64,000 nt of DNA from assembly GCF_001423745.1 (NCBI RefSeq), contig NZ_LMPC01000002.1, positions 135,260-199,259 on the forward strand, given 5' to 3'. The stretch is from Arthrobacter sp. Leaf337 (lineage in GTDB: Bacteria > Actinomycetota > Actinomycetes > Actinomycetales > Micrococcaceae). Position 1 is the first letter of the stretch, and each line of letters begins with the position of its first letter. The notes under the pieces are model-generated. The model ran no database searches, was not told the origin of the DNA, and worked only from the letters and a program-made list of their open reading frames with translations. Made by a program: the position numbers and the translations under genes. Positions 52,813-61,467 of this stretch are shown here, in pieces.

Positions 52813-52850
52813 GTTGTAAATATGTCAGTACAAACCTTTGACAGGACAAT
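52813..52850. promoter_or_regulatory. operator-like elements upstream of iol operon
   Basis: TTGT-N12-ACAA with TGTCAGTACA (52823-52832), closely matching the tautomerase element, followed by a second partial copy, TTGACAGGACAA (52838-52849). TAAATA at 52817-52822 with TTTCGG 17 bp upstream could be the promoter. The inner sequence resembles the IolR site I recall from Corynebacterium glutamicum. Confidence 0.55.
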
Positions 52851-52960
52851 AATTCTAGGGCAAAGTAGTGGTTGTGGCCCCGCTCACGGGGGTCCGCCAG
52901 GAACCGGAGCTCTATCTGTTCAGAGGTACAGAGTTCAAACCAGAAAGGTCCGCGATTACC

Positions 52961-53962
52961 GTGACCCACGAACTGCTCACGATCGGGCGCATCAGCGTTG
53001 ATATCTACCCGAACGACATCGGGGTTGATCTGGAGGACGTCACGTCCTTCGGCAAGTACCTCGGTGGATCGCCTTCCAACGTGGCTGTCGCAGCCGCCCG
53101 GCACGGCCGCCGGACCGGAGTGATCACCCGCACCGGCGACGACGCCTTCGGTAAGTACCTGCACCGTGAACTGCGCAAGTTCAACGTGGACGACACTTTC
53201 GTTACACCGGTGAAGGAATGGCCCACCGCAGTGACGTTCTGCGCAATCAAACCGCCGGAAGACTTCCCGCTCTACTTCTACGGGCGCTTCCCCACGGCAC
53301 CGGACCTGCAGATCAAGGCCGAAGAGCTGGATCTGGACGCCATCCGGGACGCACGGATCTTCTGGTCCACCGTGACCGGACTGTGCCAGGAGCCCAGCCG
53401 TGAAGCGCACATCAAGGCCCACGAGGCCCGCCCGCAGGCCGGCCTCAAGGAAGGCCAGTACACCATCCTCGACCTGGACTACCGCCCCATGTTTTGGGCG
53501 TCGGAAGAGGAAGCCCGGGCACAGGTCGCCAGGATCCTGCCGCATGTCACGGTGGCGATCGGCAACGACAAGGAGTGCGCCGTGGCCGTGGGTGAGGGAA
53601 CCCCGGACGAGCAGGCAGACCGCCTCCTGGCCGCCGGCGTCGAAATCGCCGTCGTCAAGCTCGGCCCCGAAGGCGTGATGGCCAAGACCCGCACCGAGCG
53701 TGTGGTGTCCGCCCCCGTTCCGGTGGAGACCGTCAACGGCCTTGGTGCCGGTGACTCGTTCGGCGGAGCGTTCTGCCACGGGCTGCTGTCCGGCTGGAGC
53801 CTTGCCGAGGTCCTCGACTACGCGAACGCCGCCGGCGCGATCGTCGCCTCCCGCCTGTCCTGCGCCGACGCCATGCCGACGCCGGGCGAGGTCACCTTGC
53901 TGCTGGCCGAGCGCGGCCGCCTGGTTCCCGGTCAGTTCGCCACTGAAGGAGCAGCACTGTGA
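52961..53962 (+). CDS. iolC: 5-dehydro-2-deoxygluconokinase
   Basis: 333 residues from GTG 52961; the frame is open to 52868, but MTHELLTIGRISVDIYPND is the family N-terminus. PfkB/ribokinase fold: GGSPSNVAVAAARHG near residue 37, DLDYRPMFW, and the catalytic/anion-hole motif GLGAGDSFGGAFCHGLL with its Asp base. It phosphorylates 5-dehydro-2-deoxy-D-gluconate in inositol catabolism. First gene of the iol operon; the stop overlaps the next start by 4 bases. GAAAGG lies 13 nt upstream. Confidence 0.94.
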   Translation: MTHELLTIGRISVDIYPNDIGVDLEDVTSFGKYLGGSPSNVAVAAARHGRRTGVITRTGDDAFGKYLHRELRKFNVDDTFVTPVKEWPTAVTFCAIKPPEDFPLYFYGRFPTAPDLQIKAEELDLDAIRDARIFWSTVTGLCQEPSREAHIKAHEARPQAGLKEGQYTILDLDYRPMFWASEEEARAQVARILPHVTVAIGNDKECAVAVGEGTPDEQADRLLAAGVEIAVVKLGPEGVMAKTRTERVVSAPVPVETVNGLGAGDSFGGAFCHGLLSGWSLAEVLDYANAAGAIVASRLSCADAMPTPGEVTLLLAERGRLVPGQFATEGAAL

Positions 53963-54909
53963 CTCTCACACCCATCGCCTCGAACAATGCCCTGGACGAC
54001 GATCCCCGCCGCTACGCGCACTTGAGCACCATCCGCTTGGAGGACCCGGACGCTGTTGCCCGCGCCGCCAAGGCCCGGCGCCGGCACCCCGGCCTGAAAT
54101 ACGGCCGGCAGAACTTCATCGTCGCGGCCGACCACCCGGCCCGCGGCGCCCTCGCCGTCGGCAATGATCCGGTGGCCATGGCGGACCGCCGCCAGCTGCT
54201 GGACCGGTTGCAGATCGCGCTGGCCAACCCGGATGTGGACGGCGTGCTCGCTTCCCCGGACATCATGGACGACCTGCTGCTGCTCGGTGCGCTCGACGGC
54301 AAACTGATTTTCGGTTCGATGAACCGCGGCGGACTGTCCGGCCTGGTCAACGAGTTCGATGACCGCTTCACCGGCCACACCGCCGCTGCACTGGAGGCCC
54401 TGGGGGCCGACGGCGGCAAGATGCTCACCCGCATCTGCCTCGGCGACCCCGACACGGTGGCCCTGCTGGAGGCGACGGCCAAGGCCATCGACTCCCTCGC
54501 CGAACGCAAGCTGATCGCCATGGTTGAGCCCTTCCTGTCCGTCCGCGAAAACGGCAAGGTCCGCAACGACCTCTCCACCAACGCCGTCATCAAATCCATC
54601 GCCATCGCCGAAGGCCTCGGCTCCACCAGCGCGTACACCTGGATGAAACTCCCCGTGGTGGCCGAGATGGAGCGCGTGATGGCCGCCACCACCATGCCCA
54701 CCGTGCTGCTGGGCGGCGACCCGGAGGGCACCCAGGACGAAGTCTTCGCCACGTGGGAAGCCGCCCTGGCCCTCCCCGGCGTGCAGGGCCTCACCGTCGG
54801 CCGGACCCTCCTGTACCCGCAGGACGGTGATGTTGCCGGCGCCGTGGCCACTGCAGCCTCCCTCCTTCACCACACCGCATCAGCCCACACCGCAGAAGTA
54901 TCGGAGTAA
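53959..54909 (+). CDS. Cgl0159-type (beta/alpha)8 aldolase of inositol catabolism
   Basis: 316 residues from GTG 53959, overlapping iolC. The sequence (KYGRQNFIVAADHPARGALAVGNDP, GVLASPDIMDDLLLLGALD, GSMNRGGLSG, FDDRFTGHTA, MKLPVVAEMERVMAATTMPTVLLGGDP, GLTVGRTLLYP) matches the DeoC/FbaB-like Cgl0159 family. In actinobacterial iol clusters this gene sits where Bacillus has iolJ, so it probably splits 6-phospho-5-dehydro-2-deoxygluconate into dihydroxyacetone phosphate and malonate semialdehyde. The role is inferred from position. Confidence 0.85.
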   Translation: MTLTPIASNNALDDDPRRYAHLSTIRLEDPDAVARAAKARRRHPGLKYGRQNFIVAADHPARGALAVGNDPVAMADRRQLLDRLQIALANPDVDGVLASPDIMDDLLLLGALDGKLIFGSMNRGGLSGLVNEFDDRFTGHTAAALEALGADGGKMLTRICLGDPDTVALLEATAKAIDSLAERKLIAMVEPFLSVRENGKVRNDLSTNAVIKSIAIAEGLGSTSAYTWMKLPVVAEMERVMAATTMPTVLLGGDPEGTQDEVFATWEAALALPGVQGLTVGRTLLYPQDGDVAGAVATAASLLHHTASAHTAEVSE

Positions 54910-54914
54910 TTCCC

Positions 54915-56882
54915 ATGGGGATCAGAACTGGCAACGCAGCCGGAACCCGTCGAATGACCGTGGCCCAGGCCGTGGTGGAGTACCTTTCCAAGCAGTACAC
55001 CGTTGATTCTGTCGGCGGGCTGGACTACCGGGAACGCCTGATCCCCGGAACGTTCGGCATCTTTGGCCACGGCAACGTTGCCGGCGTCGGGCAGGCCCTC
55101 AAGCAGTACCAGGCCGCCGACCCGACGATCATGCCGTACTACCAGGGCCGCAACGAGCAGGCGCAGTCCCACCAGGCCGTGGGCTACGCCCGCCACACCC
55201 GCCGCCGCCAGACGTTCGCCATCAGCACGTCCATCGGCCCCGGCTCCTCCAACCTGCTGACCGGCGCGGCACTGGCCACCACCAACCGCCTGCCGGTGCT
55301 GCTGCTGCCCAGCGACACCTTCGCCACCCGCGCCGCGGACCCGGTGCTGCAGCAGCTCGAGCAGCCCTACGCCTACGACATCACGGTCAACGACGCCTTC
55401 CGGCCGCTGTCCAAGTTCTTCGACCGCGTCAACCGGCCCGAACAGCTGTTCTCCGCGTTCCACCACGGCCTCCGCGTCCTGACGGATCCGGCCGAAACCG
55501 GCGCCGTCACCATCTCGCTGCCGCAGGACGTCCAAGCCGAAGCCTTTGACGTGCCCGAGGAATTCCTGGCCGAACGGGAGTGGCGCATCCGCCGCCCCGA
55601 CGCCGACGACGAGGACATCCGCCGCGCCGCCGAAGCGATCCGGGCCGCAAAGCGCCCGCTGATCATCGCCGGCGGTGGCGTCCTCTACGCCTTCGCCAAC
55701 GACGAACTCGCGAAGTTCGCGGAACTCACCGGGATTCCGGTTGGGAACACCCAGGCCGGCGTCGGCGTCCTGCCATGGGACCACCGGTTCTCCCTCGGAG
55801 CCATCGGCTCCACCGGCACGACGGCGGCAAACGCCATCGCTGCGGAGGCAGACCTGATCATCGGGATCGGCACCCGCTACGAGGACTTCACCACCGCGTC
55901 CCGGACCGCGTTCCAGAACCCGGACGTGAAGTTCATCAACATCAACGTGGCTGCCATCGATGCCTACAAGCACGGCACCACGCTGCCGATCGTGGCCGAC
56001 GCCCGCAAGGCCCTGATCAAGCTGAACCAGGCGCTGGGCGGCTACCGCGTCGGCGCCGACCTGGAACAGCAGGTCGCTGCCGAGAAGAAGCGCTGGGACG
56101 CCACCGTTGACGAAGCGTTCGACACCCGGTTCACGCCGCTGCCGGCCCAGAACGAAATCATCGGGGCCACCAGCCGGGCCATGGACGCCCAGGACGTCGT
56201 CATTTGCGCCGCCGGTTCCCTGCCCGGTGACCTGCACAAGATGTGGCGCGTCCGGGACGCCTTCGGCTACCACGTCGAATACGCCTACTCCTGCATGGGC
56301 TACGAAATTCCCGGCGGGCTCGGCGTCAAGCGCGCAGCGCTGGCCGAAGCCGCCGCGGGCGGTGCCCAGCGCGACGTCGTCGTCATGGTGGGGGACGGCT
56401 CCTACCTGATGATGCACACCGAACTGGTCACCGCCGTCGCCGAGCGCATCAAGCTGATCGTGGTCCTGATCCAGAACCACGGCTACGCCTCCATCGGATC
56501 GCTCTCCGAGATGCTCGGATCACAGAGGTTCGGCACCCAGTACCGGGCGCTGAACGAGGAACAGCACAGCTTCGACGAAGGCGAAACCCTCCCGGTGGAC
56601 CTCGCCCTGAACGCCGAAAGCCTCGGCGTGAAGGTGATCCGGATCGAACCGGGGGAGAAGGTCATCGCCGAACTCGAGCAGGCCATCCGCGATGCGAAGG
56701 CGGCACCGGAGCGCGGCGGACCCATCCTGATCCACGTCGAATCCGACCCCCTGCTGGATGCCCCGAGTTCCGAGTCGTGGTGGGACGTTCCAGTCTCCCA
56801 GGTCTCCGACCTCGACTCCACGCAACAGGCCTTCAAGACCTACACCGACCACAAGAACCGCCAGCGCAAGCTGCTCGGCTGA
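54915..56882 (+). CDS. iolD: 3D-(3,5/4)-trihydroxycyclohexane-1,2-dione hydrolase
   Basis: 655 residues. Three-domain thiamine-diphosphate enzyme: N-terminal PYR-type domain (GTFGIFGHGNVAGVGQAL, YYQGRNEQAQSHQAVGYA, ISTSIGPGSSNLLTGAA), a middle domain from about 205, and a C-terminal PP domain with the ThDP/Mg motif GDGSYLMMHTEL ending at the NHGYAS asparagine. It opens the inositol-derived ring to 5-deoxyglucuronate. It starts 5 bp after the aldolase gene. Length and all motifs are normal for IolD. Confidence 0.96.
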   Translation: MGIRTGNAAGTRRMTVAQAVVEYLSKQYTVDSVGGLDYRERLIPGTFGIFGHGNVAGVGQALKQYQAADPTIMPYYQGRNEQAQSHQAVGYARHTRRRQTFAISTSIGPGSSNLLTGAALATTNRLPVLLLPSDTFATRAADPVLQQLEQPYAYDITVNDAFRPLSKFFDRVNRPEQLFSAFHHGLRVLTDPAETGAVTISLPQDVQAEAFDVPEEFLAEREWRIRRPDADDEDIRRAAEAIRAAKRPLIIAGGGVLYAFANDELAKFAELTGIPVGNTQAGVGVLPWDHRFSLGAIGSTGTTAANAIAAEADLIIGIGTRYEDFTTASRTAFQNPDVKFININVAAIDAYKHGTTLPIVADARKALIKLNQALGGYRVGADLEQQVAAEKKRWDATVDEAFDTRFTPLPAQNEIIGATSRAMDAQDVVICAAGSLPGDLHKMWRVRDAFGYHVEYAYSCMGYEIPGGLGVKRAALAEAAAGGAQRDVVVMVGDGSYLMMHTELVTAVAERIKLIVVLIQNHGYASIGSLSEMLGSQRFGTQYRALNEEQHSFDEGETLPVDLALNAESLGVKVIRIEPGEKVIAELEQAIRDAKAAPERGGPILIHVESDPLLDAPSSESWWDVPVSQVSDLDSTQQAFKTYTDHKNRQRKLLG

Positions 56883-56933
56883 ATCTCCAGGCACACAGCC
56901 CTCTTTCCCCACAGACCAAGGAAGTCCCACACC

Positions 56934-58445
56934 ATGTCAACGACGACCGTCACCACCACCATCAACCACTTCATCAACGGGGCCGAAACCGCCGGCGAAG
57001 GCACCCGCACCCAGCCTGTCTACAACCCTGCCACGGGTGCTGTGTCAGCAGAGCTGCGGCTGGCCAACCGGGCGGACCTGGATGCCACCGTGGCCGCGGC
57101 CCGCGCCGCCGCTGACAGCTGGGGCGACATCTCCCTGGCCAAGCGCACCGCGGTGCTGTTCAAGTTCCGCGAACTCGTCGCCGCCCACGTGGACGATCTT
57201 GCCGAGCTGATCACCGCCGAGCACGGCAAGGTCCTCTCCGACGCCAAGGGCGAGATCGGCCGCGGCCTGGAAGTCATCGAGTTCGCCTGCGGCATCCCGC
57301 AGCTGCTCAAGGGCGATTACTCGGACCAGGTCTCCACCGGCATCGACGTGTTCTCCTTCCGCGAACCGCTCGGCGTCGTCGCCGGTATCACCCCGTTCAA
57401 CTTCCCGGTCATGGTGCCGCTGTGGATGGCTCCGATGGCCATCGCCACGGGCAACGCCTTCATCCTCAAGCCCTCCGAGCGCGACCCCTCCGCCTCCATG
57501 CTGCTGGCCAAGCTGTGGAAGCAGGCCGGCCTGCCCGACGGCGTCTTCCAGGTACTGCACGGCGACAAGGAAACCGTTGAGGGCCTGCTGACCCACCCCG
57601 ACGTGGACGGCATCTCCTTCGTTGGCTCCACCCCGATCGCCCAGTACGTCCACGAGACCGCCACCAAGCACGGGAAGCGCGTCCAGGCGCTGGGCGGCGC
57701 GAAGAACCACGCCATCGTGATGCCCGACGCCGACCTCGACAACGCCGCCGACCACCTCGCCGCAGCCGCTTTCGGTTCCGCCGGCGAACGCTGCATGGCC
57801 ATCTCCGTTGCCGTGGCCGTCGGCGACGCCGCCGAACTGCTGGTGAAGAAGGTCGAAGAGCGCGCCCTCGCCGTCAAGGTCAACAACGGTACCGCGCCCG
57901 GCGCCGAAATGGGCCCGGTCATCACGCCCGCCTCCAAGGAACGCATCGTCAAGATCGTCACTGAAGCGGAAGCCGCCGGCGCCGCCATGGTGGTGGACGG
58001 CCGCGACCTGGTGGTCCCCGGCCACGAGGAAGGCTTCTGGGTCGGTCCCACTGTCCTGGACCACGTCAAGACCGAAATGACCGCCTACACCGAGGAAATC
58101 TTCGGACCGGTCCTCGTCGTGGTCCGCGTCGAAGACCTGGACGCCGGCATCGCGCTGATCAACTCCAACCCCTACGGCAACGGCACCGCCATCTTCACCT
58201 CCTCCGGCGCGAACGCCCGCAAGTTCCAGCGCTCCGTGACCGTGGGCATGATCGGCATCAACGTGCCGCTCCCCGTCCCGGTGGCCTACCACTCCTTCGG
58301 CGGCTGGAAGGCCTCACTCTTCGGCGACAAGCACATCTACGGCCCGGAAGGCGTGTCCTTCTACACCCGTGGCAAAGTAGTTACCTCACGCTGGCCCGAG
58401 CCCACCCACGCCTCGGGTGCCTCCTACAACTTCCCGTCCAACTAG
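56934..58445 (+). CDS. mmsA: methylmalonate/malonate semialdehyde dehydrogenase, CoA-acylating
   Basis: 503 residues. Aldehyde dehydrogenase fold: NAD-site segment PFNFPVMVPLWM and LKPSERDPSASML, Glu-region GGAKNHAIVMPDADLD, catalytic Cys in SAGERCMAISVAVAVG, and C-terminal PYGNGTAIFTSSG. The RCMA context and the lack of the usual general-base Glu (GGAKNH instead) mark the CoA-acylating MmsA/IolA type, which turns malonate semialdehyde into acetyl-CoA and CO2. It follows iolD after 51 bp. Confidence 0.95.
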   Translation: MSTTTVTTTINHFINGAETAGEGTRTQPVYNPATGAVSAELRLANRADLDATVAAARAAADSWGDISLAKRTAVLFKFRELVAAHVDDLAELITAEHGKVLSDAKGEIGRGLEVIEFACGIPQLLKGDYSDQVSTGIDVFSFREPLGVVAGITPFNFPVMVPLWMAPMAIATGNAFILKPSERDPSASMLLAKLWKQAGLPDGVFQVLHGDKETVEGLLTHPDVDGISFVGSTPIAQYVHETATKHGKRVQALGGAKNHAIVMPDADLDNAADHLAAAAFGSAGERCMAISVAVAVGDAAELLVKKVEERALAVKVNNGTAPGAEMGPVITPASKERIVKIVTEAEAAGAAMVVDGRDLVVPGHEEGFWVGPTVLDHVKTEMTAYTEEIFGPVLVVVRVEDLDAGIALINSNPYGNGTAIFTSSGANARKFQRSVTVGMIGINVPLPVPVAYHSFGGWKASLFGDKHIYGPEGVSFYTRGKVVTSRWPEPTHASGASYNFPSN

Positions 58446-58536
58446 CGACCCGACTACCCACCATCGACTGCTCCGCAACCGCCGTTTTGAGCGTCCAAAA
58501 CGGCACCTGTGGAGCAACGGATGAGAAGGAATGGCA

Positions 58537-59448
58537 ATGACTGAGAACAAACTGATCATCGGCACCGCACCGGACTCCTGGGGCGTCTGGTTCCCGGATG
58601 ACCCCAAGCAGACCCCCTGGGAGCGCTTCCTCGACGAAGTGGCCGAGTCCGGCTACAAATGGATCGAGCTCGGCCCCTACGGCTACCTGCCGACCGACCC
58701 CGCCCGGCTTGCCGAGGAGCTCAAGCAGCGCGATCTGAAGGTCACGGCCGGAACGGTCTTCACCGCATTCCATCGCGGCCTGGACCAGTGGGAGACCGCC
58801 TGGGAACCTGCCCGCAAGGTCGCCGAGCTCACGGCTGCCATGGGCGGCGAACACATCGTGGTCATCCCGGCCATGTGGCGCGATGACGTCACCGGTGAAG
58901 CAGTGGAAAGCGGCCAGCTCACCGAGAAGGCCTGGAGCGACCTGTTCGCCGGGCACAACCGGCTGGGCAAGACCCTGCTGGAGGACTTCGGCCTGAAGCA
59001 GCAGTTCCACTCGCACGCCGATTCCCACGTCGGAGCCCAGGAAGACATTGAAACCCTCCTGGCCGCAACGGACTCGAAGTACCTGAACCTGTGCCTGGAC
59101 ACCGGCCACGCCGAATACTGCGGGGCCTCCAGCCTGGAGCTCATCAAGAACTACCCGGACCGCATCGGCTACCTGCACCTGAAGCAGATCAACCCTGACA
59201 TCCTCAAGAAGGTCAACGAGGAAAACATGACCTGGGCCGCGGCCAACCTCGCCGGCGTCATGACCGAGCCGCCGAACGGGCTGCCGGACCTGCGCGCCGT
59301 CATCGAAGCAGTGGAGGCACTGAACCGCCCCATCTTCGGCATCGTGGAGCAGGACATGTACCCGGTTGCGTTCGACGTCCCCATGCCGATCGCCAAGCGC
59401 ACCCGCAACTACCTGCTGTCCTGCGGCTCCCGCACGGCCGTCAACTAA
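58537..59448 (+). CDS. iolE: myo-inosose-2 dehydratase
   Basis: 303 residues from ATG 58537, since AAGGA lies 6 nt upstream; ATG 58531 is too close. A TIM-barrel sugar isomerase/epimerase with the IolE signature IGTAPDSWGVWFPDDPKQTPWERFLDEVAESGYKWIELGPYGYLPTDP; metal-site residues lie in HSHADSHVG, CLDTGHAEYCG and YLHLKQINP, and EQDMYP is near the end. It removes water from scyllo-inosose. In line with the operon order mmsA-iolE-iolG. Confidence 0.92.
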   Translation: MTENKLIIGTAPDSWGVWFPDDPKQTPWERFLDEVAESGYKWIELGPYGYLPTDPARLAEELKQRDLKVTAGTVFTAFHRGLDQWETAWEPARKVAELTAAMGGEHIVVIPAMWRDDVTGEAVESGQLTEKAWSDLFAGHNRLGKTLLEDFGLKQQFHSHADSHVGAQEDIETLLAATDSKYLNLCLDTGHAEYCGASSLELIKNYPDRIGYLHLKQINPDILKKVNEENMTWAAANLAGVMTEPPNGLPDLRAVIEAVEALNRPIFGIVEQDMYPVAFDVPMPIAKRTRNYLLSCGSRTAVN

Positions 59449-59485
59449 CAGCCGCCCAGGCACCCGAAACGTAAGGAAGAGAACA

Positions 59486-60499
59486 ATGACTGAAACCCTT
59501 CGCGTCGCCGTCATCGGCGCCGGCCGCATGGGCGCGGACCACATCCAGCGCCTCAGCAAGCGCATCCACGGCGCTGAAGTTGCCGCCGTCGTCGACGTCG
59601 ACCTCGCCCGTGCACAGGCCGCTATCCAAGGCATCCCGGGCGCAGTGGCCCTGGCCGATGCCGACGAAGCCCTCAACAACGGGGACGTCAACGCCGTCCT
59701 GATCGCCACGCCGGGCTTCCTGCACGAGGACATCCTGCTGAAGGCCCTCGCCAGGGACATCCCGATCCTCTGCGAGAAGCCCCTCACCCCGGACGCCGAA
59801 TCCTCCTGGAAGATTGTCGAGGCAGAGCAGAAGCTTGGCCACAAGCGCATCCAGGTGGGCTTCATGCGCCGCTTTGACGCCGAGTACGCAGCCCTGGGCC
59901 AGGTCATCCGCGACCACGAACTGGGCGAACTGCTGATGCTGCACCACCAGCACCGCAACCCCACCACTCCGGCGGGCTTCACCAACGAGATGCTGATCAA
60001 CGACTCGGTGGTGCACGAGTTCGATGCCATCCGGTTCTTTACCGGCGAGGAAATCACCAGCGTGCAGGTCCGCCTGGGCAAGGCCACGAAGAACGCCCCG
60101 GCCGGCCAGCACGATCCCCAGCACGTCCTGGTGGAAACCGAGTCCGGTGTCCTGGCCGACGTCGAAATCTACGTCAACGCCAAGTTCGGCTACGAAGTGG
60201 CCACGCAGGCCTCCTTCGAAGACGGCATCGTCAGCATCGGCGGCGATAAGGGACCCTACACCCGCAGCGCCGGCCGCTGGGGCGGCAACGTGACCCCCGG
60301 ATTCGAAGAGCGCTTCGGCGCGGCATACGACGTCGAAATCCAGTCCTGGGTGGACGCGGCCCTCCGCGGCGAAATCGGCGGCCCCACCGCCTGGGACGGC
60401 TACGCCACCGCAGCCTGCTGCGAGGCCGGCGTCGAGGCACAGAAGAACGGCGAAAAGGTCGCCGTCAAGCTGAACGCCAAGCCTTCCCTTTACAGCTAG
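59486..60499 (+). CDS. iolG: inositol 2-dehydrogenase (Gfo/Idh/MocA family)
   Basis: 337 residues from ATG 59486, with AAGGAAGA upstream. The N-terminal Rossmann fold has VAVIGAGRMGADHI; catalytic Lys is in ILCEKPLTPD; the substrate-side Asp/His are in NDSVVHEFDAIRFF. It oxidises myo-inositol to scyllo-inosose with NAD+. Most similar in pattern to IolG of actinobacteria; a chiro- or scyllo-inositol preference cannot be excluded. Last gene before an internal terminator. Confidence 0.92.
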   Translation: MTETLRVAVIGAGRMGADHIQRLSKRIHGAEVAAVVDVDLARAQAAIQGIPGAVALADADEALNNGDVNAVLIATPGFLHEDILLKALARDIPILCEKPLTPDAESSWKIVEAEQKLGHKRIQVGFMRRFDAEYAALGQVIRDHELGELLMLHHQHRNPTTPAGFTNEMLINDSVVHEFDAIRFFTGEEITSVQVRLGKATKNAPAGQHDPQHVLVETESGVLADVEIYVNAKFGYEVATQASFEDGIVSIGGDKGPYTRSAGRWGGNVTPGFEERFGAAYDVEIQSWVDAALRGEIGGPTAWDGYATAACCEAGVEAQKNGEKVAVKLNAKPSLYS

Positions 60500-60503
60500 G
60501 AGG

Positions 60504-60536
60504 AAAGGGAAGGGGGCCGAGGCTCCCTTCCCTTTT
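60504..60536 (+). terminator. intrinsic terminator between iolG and iolH
   Basis: AAAGGGAAGGG / CCCTTCCCTTT stem (60504-60514 with 60525-60535), 10-nt loop, ending in TTTT. It lies right after the iolG stop and should reduce read-through into iolH and the porter gene. Confidence 0.88.
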
Positions 60537-60584
60537 CGTCCCGTCCCTCGCACAACATGACTCATCCACAATGGAGTGTTCCAC

Positions 60585-61457
60585 GTGAAAATCGCACTTG
60601 ATCCAACGCCGTTCCACCATTCGCACAGCCTGCTCGAATTCCCCCGGGTGGTGGCGGACCTCGGCTACAAGTACATGCAGATGACCCCGCACGCCGACTT
60701 CATCCCCTTCTACAACCACCCGAAGGCCGACGACGAACTGGTGGGCAAGCTCAGCAAGGCCTGCAAGGATGTGGGAGTCGAGATCGCCTCGGTCCTGCCG
60801 GTGCTCCGTTGGTCCGGTCCGGACGAGGACGCCCGTGAAGCCGCGGTCCGTTACTGGAAGCGCGTCATCCAGATCACCGTAGACCTCGGGGTCAGCACCA
60901 TCAACACGGAATTCAGCGGACGCCCGGAGAAGGCCGAAGAATCAGAGCGCGCCTTCTACCGCTCCATGGAAGAGCTGCTGCCCATCATCGAACGCGAAGG
61001 CCTTGACCTCCTGATTGATCCGCACCCGGACGACTTCGTGGAGGAAGGCCTGGCCGCCATCCGCGTCATCCGCGGCCTGAACTCCAAGAACGTGGGCCTG
61101 GTCTACGTGGCGTCGCACAGCTTCCACATGAAGAACGCGCCCCTGGACATCATGCGCGCCGCGGGGGACAAACTCCGCCTGGTCCACGTGGCAGACACCA
61201 TGAACCACCACGCCTCCCACGGCCTGCGCTACATCACCAACCCGCCCGGCAACGCGGTCCGCGTGCACCAGCACCTGAAAATCGGCGACGGCGACGTGAA
61301 CTGGGAAGAATTCTTCGGCGGGCTGCAGGAGATCGGCTTCCTGGACCGCGAAGACACCGTGATGGTGTCCAGCGTCTTCGCCGAAGACGAGAATGCCGCA
61401 GAAGTTTCCCGCTACCAGCTGGACACGATGAACAACTACATCGCGAAAGCCCGGTAG
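60585..61457 (+). CDS. iolH: IolH-like sugar phosphate isomerase/epimerase
   Basis: 290 residues from GTG 60585, with GGAG 8 nt upstream. TIM-barrel family: [101 protein letters not shown] and [17 protein letters not shown]. It matches IolH of inositol clusters, whose precise reaction is unsettled. It follows a terminator, so it may have its own promoter or be expressed by partial read-through. Confidence 0.85.
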   Translation: MKIALDPTPFHHSHSLLEFPRVVADLGYKYMQMTPHADFIPFYNHPKADDELVGKLSKACKDVGVEIASVLPVLRWSGPDEDAREAAVRYWKRVIQITVDLGVSTINTEFSGRPEKAEESERAFYRSMEELLPIIEREGLDLLIDPHPDDFVEEGLAAIRVIRGLNSKNVGLVYVASHSFHMKNAPLDIMRAAGDKLRLVHVADTMNHHASHGLRYITNPPGNAVRVHQHLKIGDGDVNWEEFFGGLQEIGFLDREDTVMVSSVFAEDENAAEVSRYQLDTMNNYIAKAR

Positions 61458-61467
61458 CGGCCGCCCT

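Noticed and set aside
52868..52960. 31-residue extension of IolC
   Set aside because: Promoter and leader region; family N-terminus begins at GTG 52961.
54867..56480. 537-codon frame antisense to iolD
   Set aside because: Shadow of iolD; repetitive V/G/D/R composition and no ribosome-binding site.
58381..60087. 568-codon frame antisense to iolE/iolG
   Set aside because: Spans two well-supported genes and their gap; no recognisable domain.
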